Assembly (NCBI GenBank): GCA_036652035.1
Contig: JAVVWR010000074.1
Coordinates: forward strand, 1 to 12,500
DNA length: 12,500 nucleotides
From: JAEZVV01 sp036652035
GTDB lineage: Bacteria > Pseudomonadota > Gammaproteobacteria > Burkholderiales > Burkholderiaceae_F
Direction: 5' to 3'
Shown here: one piece after another, positions 1 through 6,426 of the stretch
Layout: each line of letters begins with the position of its first letter
Position numbering within the stretch: position 1 is the first letter of the stretch
Made by a program: the position numbers and the translations under genes
Notes under the pieces: generated by a model
Databases searched by the model: none
What the model was told of the DNA's origin: nothing
The model's input: the letters and a program-made list of their open reading frames with translations, nothing else

Positions 1-21
1 CGAATCCCTCCCTGGGCACCA
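1..21 (+). tRNA. 3' end of a tRNA gene, possibly tRNA-Leu (partial)
   Basis: The first 21 bases read as the end of a tRNA: the tail of a T-loop (CGAAT), a T-stem 3' strand (CCCTC), a 7-base acceptor 3' strand (CCTGGGC), discriminator A and an encoded CCA at 19-21. The matching 5' acceptor strand would be GCCCAGG, which with discriminator A fits a leucine tRNA best. The anticodon lies outside the window, so the isotype is an inference. Confidence 0.65.
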
Positions 22-26
22 AGATT

Positions 27-75
27 CACTTTGAATGTACGCGAGCCCTTTGGGCTCGCACGTGCATTCAAAGTG
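27..75. repeat. Long nested hairpin between the tRNA and queA
   Basis: The outer arms CACTTTGAATG (27-37) and CATTCAAAGTG (65-75) are perfect reverse complements. Inside them GCGAGCCC (41-48) and GGGCTCGC (52-59) form a second perfect stem around a TTT loop. Bases 38-40 can pair with 62-64 (one T-G wobble), leaving only A60 and C61 bulged, so about 22 pairs form. No T-run follows on either strand, so it is not a textbook terminator. It may still end the tRNA transcript or protect its 3' end. Confidence 0.7.
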
Positions 76-79
76 CCAC

Positions 80-100
80 AGGCCTCGCGCTGCGAGGCCT
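80..100. repeat. Second perfect hairpin upstream of queA
   Basis: AGGCCTCGC (80-88) and GCGAGGCCT (92-100) form a perfect 9-bp stem with loop GCT, starting five bases after the previous hairpin. No T-tract follows. Bases 101-189, up to queA, hold no promoter I can defend. Confidence 0.7.
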
Positions 101-189
101 GCTCAGTCAAGGACCGTTTTCTGCGTCCTGCCTTGCTTGTGTCGTGCCTTTGGCGCGTCAGTTTTCACTCTCTTCTGGCCAGTCAAGCC

Positions 190-1233
190 ATGAACGAACT
201 CAAACTTTCCGATTTCGATTTCGATCTGCCGCCCGAGCTGATCGCTCAGCATCCGCTCGCCCATCGCACCGACTCGCGTCTGTTGCGGGTGCTGGCCGAC
301 GGATTTGAGGATCTCTCTTTTGCCGATCTCGAAGGCCTGTTGCGGCCGGGTGATCTGCTGGTCTTCAACGACACCCGCGTGATCAAGGCGCGGCTGCATG
401 GCGCCAAGGAGAGCGGCGGCCGCATCGAGGCGCTGGTCGAGCGCGTCACGACGCCGACCCGCGCGATCCTGATGATTCGCGCCAGCAAGTCGCCCAAGCC
501 CGGCAGCCGGGTTTTGTTTGGCGAGGGTGACGCCACTGTCGCCGCGACCGTGATCGGCCGCCAGGACGAGTTCTTCGAGCTCGACTTCGGTTGCGACGTT
601 CTGGCCGTGCTCGATCGCCTGGGCGAAGTGCCGCTGCCGCCCTACATCACCCATGGCGCCGACGCGGCGGACGAGAGCCGTTACCAGACCGTCTACGCCG
701 CCCATCCTGGCGCGGTGGCCGCGCCCACCGCCGGGCTGCATTTCACCCCCGAGCTGATCGCCGCTCTGCGTGCGCGCGGCGTCGAGACCGCTTTTGTCAC
801 CCTGCACGTGGGCGCTGGCACCTTCCAGCCGGTGCGGGTCGAGAACATCGCCGAACATCGCATGCACTCCGAGTGGTACAGCGTGAGTGCCGACGACGCT
901 GCACGGATCAACGCCGCCAAAGCCGCCGGCCGGCGCGTGGTGGCGGTGGGCACCACCAGCCTGCGCGCGCTCGAATCGGCGGCGCTGGATGCTCCGGCTG
1001 GGCAGGTGCTCGCGGGCAGCCGCGACACCCGGATTTTCATCACCCCGGGCTACGGCTTTCGCATCGTCGACGCCTTGATCACCAACTTCCACCTGCCCAA
1101 GTCCACGCTGCTGATGCTGGTCTCGGCCCTGGTCGGGTCCGAGACGATCCGTGCCGCTTACGCTCATGCGATCGCCCACCGCTACCGTTTTTTCAGCTAC
1201 GGCGACGCGATGCTGCTTGAAAGGAGGGCCTGA
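190..1233 (+). CDS. queA: S-adenosylmethionine:tRNA ribosyltransferase-isomerase
   Basis: QueA transfers and isomerises the ribosyl part of S-adenosylmethionine onto preQ1 in tRNA, giving epoxyqueuosine at wobble position 34. It acts in the cytoplasm after Tgt. The 347-residue product is close to the usual family length of about 350. It shows the family blocks FNDTRVIKARL, HPGAVAAPTAGLHFT, LHVGAGTFQPV, GTTSLRALES and ITNFHLPKSTLLMLVSAL. I chose ATG 190 because the protein then begins MNELKLSDFDFDLPPELIAQHP-like, as QueA proteins do. The frame stays open upstream to base 31, but that stretch is hairpin DNA and does not look like protein. No clear ribosome-binding site precedes ATG 190. The stop overlaps the tgt start by one base, so the two are very probably co-transcribed and translationally coupled. 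Confidence 0.96.
   Translation: MNELKLSDFDFDLPPELIAQHPLAHRTDSRLLRVLADGFEDLSFADLEGLLRPGDLLVFNDTRVIKARLHGAKESGGRIEALVERVTTPTRAILMIRASKSPKPGSRVLFGEGDATVAATVIGRQDEFFELDFGCDVLAVLDRLGEVPLPPYITHGADAADESRYQTVYAAHPGAVAAPTAGLHFTPELIAALRARGVETAFVTLHVGAGTFQPVRVENIAEHRMHSEWYSVSADDAARINAAKAAGRRVVAVGTTSLRALESAALDAPAGQVLAGSRDTRIFITPGYGFRIVDALITNFHLPKSTLLMLVSALVGSETIRAAYAHAIAHRYRFFSYGDAMLLERRA
1221..1227 (+). promoter_or_regulatory. Strong ribosome-binding site of tgt
   Basis: AAGGAGG lies inside the last codons of queA, five bases before the tgt ATG at 1233. It is the best Shine-Dalgarno match on the + strand before any gene here, and it fixes the tgt start at the TGATG junction. Confidence 0.85.
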
Positions 1234-2366
1234 TGGCCTTGAAATTCGAAGTCCTCGCCACCGAGGGTCGCGCCCGCCGCGGCACGCTCACGCTCAACCA
1301 CGGCGTGGTCCAGACCCCGATCTTCATGCCGGTGGGCACCTACGGCACGGTCAAGGCGATGGCGCCCAACGAGCTCGAGCAGGACGGCGCCCAGATCGTC
1401 CTGGGCAACACCTTCCACCTGTGGCTGCGCCCCGGGCTCGACGTGATCGAGGCGCACGGCGGCCTGCACCGCTTCATGGGCTGGGACAAGCCGATCCTGA
1501 CCGACTCGGGCGGTTTTCAGGTTTTCTCGCTCGGCAAGCTGCGCAAGATCAGCGAAGAAGGCGTGCGTTTTTCCTCGCCCATCAACGGCGACAAGCTGTT
1601 TCTGCCGCCGGAAGAATCGATGCGGATCCAGAAGGTGCTCAACTCCGACATCGCGATGGTGTTCGACGAGTGCACGCCTTACGAGATCGACGGTCGCCCC
1701 GCCACCGAGCAGGAAGCCGCCGACTCGATGCGGCTTTCCTTGCGCTGGGCCAAGCGCTCGCGCGAGGCGTTTGATGCGCTCGAGAATCCCAACGCGCTCT
1801 TTGGCATTGTCCAGGGCGGGATGTACGAGCACCTGCGCGAGGAGTCGCTCGCCGGTCTGACGGACATCGGTTTTCACGGTTACGCCATCGGCGGGCTGTC
1901 GGTGGGCGAGCCCAAGCCCGAGATGATGCGAATCCTCGACCACCTCGCGCATCAGTTGCCGGCGGACCGGCCGCGTTACCTGATGGGCGTGGGCACGCCC
2001 GAGGACTTGCTCGACGGCGTGGGTTACGGCGTCGACATGTTTGACTGCGTGATGCCCACCCGCAACGCGCGCAACGGCTGGCTCTTCACACGCTTTGGCG
2101 ACGTCAAGCTGCGCAACAGTCGCTACCGCGACGACACCCGTCCGCTTGATCCCACTTGCAATTGCTACACCTGCCGCCATTTCAGTCGGGCCTATCTGCA
2201 TCACCTGCAGCGGGTCAACGAGATCCTCGGTGCGCGCCTGAACACGATCCACAACCTGCATTTTTATCTGGGCCTGATGCAGCAGGCGCGCGACGCGCTT
2301 GACGCCGGCCGCTTTGAAGCGTTCCGCGCCGAATTCGCCGCCGACCGTGCGCGCGGCGTGGAGTAG
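1233..2366 (+). CDS. tgt: Queuine/preQ1 tRNA-guanine transglycosylase
   Basis: Tgt exchanges the guanine at wobble position 34 of tRNAs for Asp, Asn, His and Tyr with preQ1, the step before QueA. The 377-residue product matches the bacterial family closely. It has the substrate-binding TDSGGFQVFSLG block (Asp91, equivalent to E. coli Asp89). It also has GVDMFDCVMPTRNARNG, with the presumed nucleophile Asp271 (E. coli Asp264). The zinc site is C309-x-C311-xx-C314 plus His340 in the NTIHNL block. All four zinc ligands and both aspartates are intact. Compared with E. coli there is a short insertion of about five residues near 151-160. The start overlaps the queA stop and has a strong ribosome-binding site, so expression should be coupled to queA. 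Confidence 0.97.
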   Translation: MALKFEVLATEGRARRGTLTLNHGVVQTPIFMPVGTYGTVKAMAPNELEQDGAQIVLGNTFHLWLRPGLDVIEAHGGLHRFMGWDKPILTDSGGFQVFSLGKLRKISEEGVRFSSPINGDKLFLPPEESMRIQKVLNSDIAMVFDECTPYEIDGRPATEQEAADSMRLSLRWAKRSREAFDALENPNALFGIVQGGMYEHLREESLAGLTDIGFHGYAIGGLSVGEPKPEMMRILDHLAHQLPADRPRYLMGVGTPEDLLDGVGYGVDMFDCVMPTRNARNGWLFTRFGDVKLRNSRYRDDTRPLDPTCNCYTCRHFSRAYLHHLQRVNEILGARLNTIHNLHFYLGLMQQARDALDAGRFEAFRAEFAADRARGVE

Positions 2367-2370
2367 AAAC

Positions 2371-2409
2371 CCCCGGCAGCTCCGGGTAACCCGGGCGCCT
2401 GGATATAAT
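2371..2409 (+). promoter_or_regulatory. Possible promoter for yajC-sec, with a small GC hairpin
   Basis: The 105-base gap after tgt carries a perfect -10-like TATAAT at 2404-2409, 62 bases before the yajC GTG. No good -35 lies 16-18 bases upstream, so it could be weak or activator-dependent. Just before it, two alternative 5-bp hairpins (CCCGG with CCGGG, and CCGGG-TAA-CCCGG, within 2372-2394) could slow or end the queA-tgt transcript, but no T-run follows them. Confidence 0.45.
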
Positions 2410-2471
2410 CTTTCGATTACTGTGCGGGCTCGTTCCGTGCTTGAAGTTCACTGATTCCTTTGGAGACTGCC

Positions 2472-2819
2472 GTGTTCCTGATTTCCGACGCTTACGCCCA
2501 GGCCGCGCCCGCCGCGCAAGCCGGTCCCGAGTCGATGCTGACCTCGGTCGGCTTCATGGTCCTGATCTTCGTTGTCTTCTATTTCCTGTTGATCCGGCCG
2601 CAAGCCAAGCGCCAGAAGGAACACAAGGCGATGATCGACGCCCTCAACAAGGGCGACGAAGTGGTCTCCGCCGGCGGCATCGTCGGCAAGCTCACCGAGC
2701 TGTCCGACCAGTACATCACGGTCCAGGTGGCGGCGGTTGATGGCAAGCCGGTTGAGATCTCGATGCAGCGCGCGGCGATCCAGACCCTGCTGCCCAAGGG
2801 CACGATCAAGTCGCTCTGA
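2472..2819 (+). CDS. yajC: Sec translocon accessory protein YajC
   Basis: YajC is a small inner-membrane protein that associates with SecDF and the SecYEG translocon. The 115-residue product has a short N-terminal segment (MFLISDAYAQ), one transmembrane helix at about residues 25-42, and then the basic block RPQAKRQKEHK. A KGDEVVSAGGIVGK-type domain and a C-terminal LPKGTIKSL follow, all typical of YajC. I chose GTG 2472 over the in-frame TTG 2460. GGAG at 2462-2465 then sits six bases upstream as the ribosome-binding site, and the N-terminus lines up with E. coli YajC (MSFFISDA). The order tgt-yajC-secD-secF is the standard proteobacterial arrangement. A terminator-like hairpin lies immediately downstream. 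Confidence 0.93.
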   Translation: MFLISDAYAQAAPAAQAGPESMLTSVGFMVLIFVVFYFLLIRPQAKRQKEHKAMIDALNKGDEVVSAGGIVGKLTELSDQYITVQVAAVDGKPVEISMQRAAIQTLLPKGTIKSL

Positions 2820-2828
2820 TGTCTCCCG

Positions 2829-2860
2829 CGGGCGCCAATCGGCGCCCGTCTTTCTTTCTC
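2829..2860 (+). terminator. Intrinsic-terminator-like hairpin between yajC and secD
   Basis: CGGGCGCC (2829-2836) and GGCGCCCG (2841-2848) form a perfect 8-bp GC stem with loop AATC. It is followed by the pyrimidine tract TCTTTCTTTCTC (2849-2860). It begins ten bases after the yajC stop. Only the + strand has the T-rich tail, so it should act on the operon transcript, probably as a partial terminator or processing site. Confidence 0.7.
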
Positions 2861-2913
2861 CTGCCGCATCGAAGACCGAGCGTCTGCCGTCAAGGCCGAC
2901 CGGGGTTCTTGCC

Positions 2914-4797
2914 ATGAACCGATATCCGCTCTGGAAATACCTCGTCATCGTCGTCGCGCTAGTGATCGGCGTTGTCTACACCCTGCCCAACTTCTACGGC
3001 GAATCGCCCGCGGTGCAGGTGTCCTCGCAGAAGGCGACGCTCAAGATCGACACGGCTACCTTGAGCCGGGTCGAAACCCTGTTGGCCGAAGCCAAGATCG
3101 CGCCCGAAGGCGTGTTCTTTGAGCAAGGTGCTCAACAGGCGACGATCCGCGTGCGTTTCAAGCCGACCGAAGCTGAATTGCAGCTCAAGGCGCGCGAAGT
3201 GATCGAGCACGCCCTCAATCCGGTGGTGTCCGACCCTTCGTACGTGGTCGCGCTCAACCTGGTCCCCAATACACCGCAGTGGCTGCTCGCAGTCCGCGCG
3301 TTGCCGATGTACCTCGGCCTTGACCTGCGCGGCGGCGTGCACTTCCTGTTGCAAGTCGACATGAAGGCAGCGATCGAAAAACGGATCGAAGCCATCAGTG
3401 GCGATCTGCGCACCTTGCTGCGCGACAAGAACATCCGTCACTCGGGCATCGTGCGCGATGACCAGCAGGTTGAAATCAAGTTCCGCGATCTCGAGACCCG
3501 CGCCAAGGCCGAAGACCTGCTGCGCGATCAGATGCGCGAGTTGGTGCTGACCGAGACCCAGGTCGGCTCCGACTATGCCCTCGTCGCCTCGCTGGCGCCG
3601 AGCGCGATCAAGAGCGTCCAGGACTACGCGCTTAAGCAGAACATCTCCACGCTGCACAACCGCATCAACGAGCTGGGCGTGGCCGAGCCCGTGATCGCCC
3701 AGCAGGGCGCCGACCGCATCGTGGTGCAGCTGCCTGGCGTGCAGGACACGGCCAAGGCCAAGGACATTCTGGGGCGCACGGCAACCCTCGAAGTTCGCAT
3801 GGTCGATGACAGCCCCGACGCGATCGCGGCGCTGGCCTCGGGCAACGTGCCGTTTGGCGACGAGCGTTACAACGACAAGGACGGTCGCCCGATCCTGGTC
3901 AAACGCCAGGTGGTTCTGACCGGTGACAACCTCAACGACGCCCAGCCCGGCTTTGACTCGCAGACCCAGGAGCCGACCGTCAACCTGACGCTCGACCCCA
4001 AGGGGGCGCGCATCTTCAAGGATGTGACGCGTGAGAACGTTGGCAAGCGGATGGCGATCATCCTGTTCGAAAAGGGCAAGGGCGAGGTCGTGACCGCGCC
4101 GGTGATCCGCTCCGAGATCGGTGGCGGCCGGGTTCAGATCTCGGGCCGCATGACGGCGATCGAAGCCACCGACACCTCGTTGCTGCTGCGCGCGGGCTCG
4201 CTCGCCGCGCCGATGGAAATCATCGAGGAACGCCTGGTTGGCCCGAGCCTGGGGGCCGAGAACATCAAGCGTGGCTTCTACTCGACGCTCTACGGTTTTG
4301 CCGCGATCGCGGTCTTCATGGTCTTCTACTACCGCGTGTTTGGTCTGATCTCGGTGACGGCACTGGCGTGCAACGTGCTGCTACTGATCGCTCTGCTGTC
4401 GATGCTGCAGGCCACGCTCACGCTGCCGGGCATTGCGGCCATCGCGCTCGCGCTCGGCATGGCGATCGACGCCAACGTGCTGATCAACGAGCGGGTGCGA
4501 GAAGAGCTTCGTGTCGGCCGCAGCCCGCAGCAGGCGATCACCGAGGGTTACGACAAGGCTTTCGCCACCATTCTTGACTCGAACATCACGACCCTGATCG
4601 CCGGCGTCGCGCTTCTGATCTTCGGTTCGGGGCCGGTGCGCGGCTTCGCGGTGGTCCACTGTCTGGGCATCATGACCTCGATCTTCACGGCCGTATTTGT
4701 CTCGCGCGCCCTGGTCAACCTGGTCTACGGCCGGCGCAAGAAGCTCGAGACGCTGTCGGTGGGCATGGTCTGGCGTCCCGACGCCACGGCTAACTGA
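2914..4797 (+). CDS. secD: Protein translocase subunit SecD
   Basis: SecD forms, with SecF, an RND-like membrane complex that uses the proton gradient to pull secreted proteins through SecYEG on the periplasmic side. The product is 627 residues (E. coli 615). It has an N-terminal membrane helix at about 8-23 (WKYLVIVVALVIGVVYTLP). The periplasmic domain has the conserved LGLDLRGGVHFLLQVD block at about 134-149. Five more helices run from about 457 to the end. The fourth carries GMAIDANVLINERVREE, with Asp519 matching the proton-relay aspartate at the same number in E. coli. ATG 2914 gives the usual MNRYPLWKY-type N-terminus; the frame is open further upstream into yajC, but that part is not SecD-like. 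The ribosome-binding site is weak (GGGG at 2902-2905). Confidence 0.97.
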   Translation: MNRYPLWKYLVIVVALVIGVVYTLPNFYGESPAVQVSSQKATLKIDTATLSRVETLLAEAKIAPEGVFFEQGAQQATIRVRFKPTEAELQLKAREVIEHALNPVVSDPSYVVALNLVPNTPQWLLAVRALPMYLGLDLRGGVHFLLQVDMKAAIEKRIEAISGDLRTLLRDKNIRHSGIVRDDQQVEIKFRDLETRAKAEDLLRDQMRELVLTETQVGSDYALVASLAPSAIKSVQDYALKQNISTLHNRINELGVAEPVIAQQGADRIVVQLPGVQDTAKAKDILGRTATLEVRMVDDSPDAIAALASGNVPFGDERYNDKDGRPILVKRQVVLTGDNLNDAQPGFDSQTQEPTVNLTLDPKGARIFKDVTRENVGKRMAIILFEKGKGEVVTAPVIRSEIGGGRVQISGRMTAIEATDTSLLLRAGSLAAPMEIIEERLVGPSLGAENIKRGFYSTLYGFAAIAVFMVFYYRVFGLISVTALACNVLLLIALLSMLQATLTLPGIAAIALALGMAIDANVLINERVREELRVGRSPQQAITEGYDKAFATILDSNITTLIAGVALLIFGSGPVRGFAVVHCLGIMTSIFTAVFVSRALVNLVYGRRKKLETLSVGMVWRPDATAN

Positions 4798-4818
4798 GCG
4801 CAAGCGCAAGGAACCAAG

Positions 4819-5754
4819 ATGGAATTCTTCCGCATCCACCGCACGATTCCGTTCATGCGGTACACCAAGATCCTGAACCTGATCTCGCTGATTTCGTTCG
4901 TGGTCGCGGTCGCCTTTCTGGTGACCAAGGGCCTGCCGCTGTCGATCGAATTCACCGGCGGCACCGTGATGGAGGTCAGCTACCCGCAGGCGGCCGACAC
5001 CGAGAAAATCCGCACCACGCTCGAGCCCAAGATCGGCGGCGAGTTTCAGGTGCAGAACTTTGGTACCGCGCGCGACGTGCTGATCCGCATGCCCTTGAAA
5101 GAGGGCGCCAACTCGGGCGAGCAGGCCAAGGCCGTGATGGCCCTCCTGCAAACTCAGGACGCCGGCGCGCAGCTGCGGCGGGTCGAGTTTGTCGGGCCGC
5201 AGGTTGGCAAGGAGCTGGCGCAGGATGGCGGTCTCGCCCTGCTGCTGGTGGTGATCGGCATCATGATCTACCTCGCCTTCCGCTTCGAGTGGAAGTTCGC
5301 GGTGGCGGCGATCATCGCCAACCTGCACGACGTGATCCTGGTGATCGGCATGTTCGCGATCTTCCGCTGGGAGTTCTCGCTGCCGGTGCTCGCGGCCGTT
5401 CTTGCGGTGCTGGGCTATTCGGTCAACGAGTCGGTCATCATCTTTGACCGCGTGCGCGAGCATTTCAAGAAGATGCGCCGCGCCGACACCGAAGAGGTGA
5501 TCAACTCGGCGATCACGGCCACCATCTCGCGCACCATCATCACGCACACCTCGACTCTGTGCATGACGCTGGCGATGTTCTTCTTCGGCGGTCCGGCGCT
5601 GCACTACTTCGCGCTGGCCCTGTCGATCGGCATCATCTTCGGCGTCTACTCGTCGGTGTTCGTGGCCGCGGCGATCGCGATGTACCTCGGTGTCAAGCGC
5701 GAGGACCTGATCCGTCCGGTCAAGAAGGACGAGACCCAGGAAATCGTTCCGTAA
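4819..5754 (+). CDS. secF: Protein translocase subunit SecF
   Basis: SecF is the partner of SecD in the proton-driven accessory complex of the Sec translocon. The product is 311 residues (E. coli 323). It has a first membrane helix at about 18-34, the signature IEFTGGTVMEVSYP at about 48-61, and a periplasmic domain to about 130. Five membrane helices follow. The fourth-helix region reads SVNESVIIFDRVREHFKK, where Asp210 corresponds to the conserved proton-pathway aspartate (E. coli Asp213), and SRTIITHTST with Arg238 follows. AAGGA at 4808-4812 sits six bases before ATG 4819. The gap to secD is only 21 bases, so the two are surely in one transcription unit. Confidence 0.97.
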   Translation: MEFFRIHRTIPFMRYTKILNLISLISFVVAVAFLVTKGLPLSIEFTGGTVMEVSYPQAADTEKIRTTLEPKIGGEFQVQNFGTARDVLIRMPLKEGANSGEQAKAVMALLQTQDAGAQLRRVEFVGPQVGKELAQDGGLALLLVVIGIMIYLAFRFEWKFAVAAIIANLHDVILVIGMFAIFRWEFSLPVLAAVLAVLGYSVNESVIIFDRVREHFKKMRRADTEEVINSAITATISRTIITHTSTLCMTLAMFFFGGPALHYFALALSIGIIFGVYSSVFVAAAIAMYLGVKREDLIRPVKKDETQEIVP

Positions 5755-5766
5755 GGCGATCGAATC

Positions 5767-6426
5767 ATGGGCAACGCGAGCTCCAAGCTGGGCGCGGTGC
5801 GGGTGTGGGACCTCTCCACCCGCCTCTTTCACTGGACGCTCGCGACCCTGACCGTTGCGGCGTTTGCCACGATCTATGCCGGTGAAATCGACTGGCATTT
5901 CCAGGTCGGTTACGCGCTGCTGGCGCTGGTGATCTTTCGGCTGCTGTGGGGATTTGCGGGGCCGCTCTACGCGCGCTTCGCGAGTTTCCCGCCGTCGTTG
6001 GTGGCGGCGCGCGCCTATCTGCGCGGCGAGCACCCGCCGCGGCCCGGGCATAACCCGCTGGGCGCTTTCTCGGTCTACGCGATCCTGCTGGTCCTGCTGA
6101 CGCAGGCGCTGCTCGGGCTCTTCGCCAACGACGGCAGCTTCACCGAAGGGCCGCTCGTCAAGCTGGTCGCCAGCGGCACCAGCGATTGGGCAACCCGTCT
6201 GCACAAGTGGAACCAATGGGTGATCGTGGCCTTGGTGGTCACCCACATCGCTGCGATTTTCTTCTACCTGCATGCCAAGCGGGAGAACCTGGTTGCCGCG
6301 ATGCTCCACGGCCACCGTCATGGGCTTGACGCTTCGCACACCGAAGACGGTCTGCGTGTGCGCGCTCGCGCCCTGATCTTGCTGGCGATCTCGACGGCAC
6401 TGGTCGGCTTCCTGATCAAGCTCTGA
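5767..6426 (+). CDS. Cytochrome b561-type di-heme membrane protein
   Basis: This integral membrane protein of 219 residues probably carries two b hemes and passes electrons between quinol and a periplasmic carrier. Four main helices are visible at about 23-39, 46-64, 99-119 and 150-168. The likely heme ligands are His22 (RLFHWTL), His44 (DWHFQVGYALL), His146 (RLHKWNQW) and His160 (VVTHIAAIFFYLHA), the pattern of the prokaryotic b561/Ni-Fe hydrogenase b-type cytochrome family. A His-containing stretch at 181-191 and a fifth hydrophobic segment near the C-terminus (about 201-217) extend beyond the simplest family members. It starts 12 bases after secF, with AAGG (5753-5756) overlapping the secF stop region, so it may ride on the secDF transcript. 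Its end overlaps the convergent ATPase gene by 11 bases. The exact redox partner is unknown; the cytochrome c' gene at 9077-9523 is a candidate. Confidence 0.85.
   Translation: MGNASSKLGAVRVWDLSTRLFHWTLATLTVAAFATIYAGEIDWHFQVGYALLALVIFRLLWGFAGPLYARFASFPPSLVAARAYLRGEHPPRPGHNPLGAFSVYAILLVLLTQALLGLFANDGSFTEGPLVKLVASGTSDWATRLHKWNQWVIVALVVTHIAAIFFYLHAKRENLVAAMLHGHRHGLDASHTEDGLRVRARALILLAISTALVGFLIKL

Noticed and set aside
31..189. N-terminal extension of queA in the same frame
   Set aside because: The stretch consists of hairpin DNA, lacks a ribosome-binding site and encodes Cys/Arg-rich residues unlike any QueA. ATG 190 gives the family N-terminus.
1197..2261. A 354-residue open frame on the - strand opposite tgt
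   Set aside because: Its composition shows the same high-GC shadow effect, and tgt on the + strand is certain from its catalytic and zinc residues.
4381..6339. A 652-residue open frame on the - strand opposite secD, secF and the b561 gene
   Set aside because: It lies antisense to three well-recognised genes. Its translation is rich in His, Arg, Asp and Gln, with none of the features of a folded family, as expected when strong third-position G/C bias removes stops from the opposite strand.
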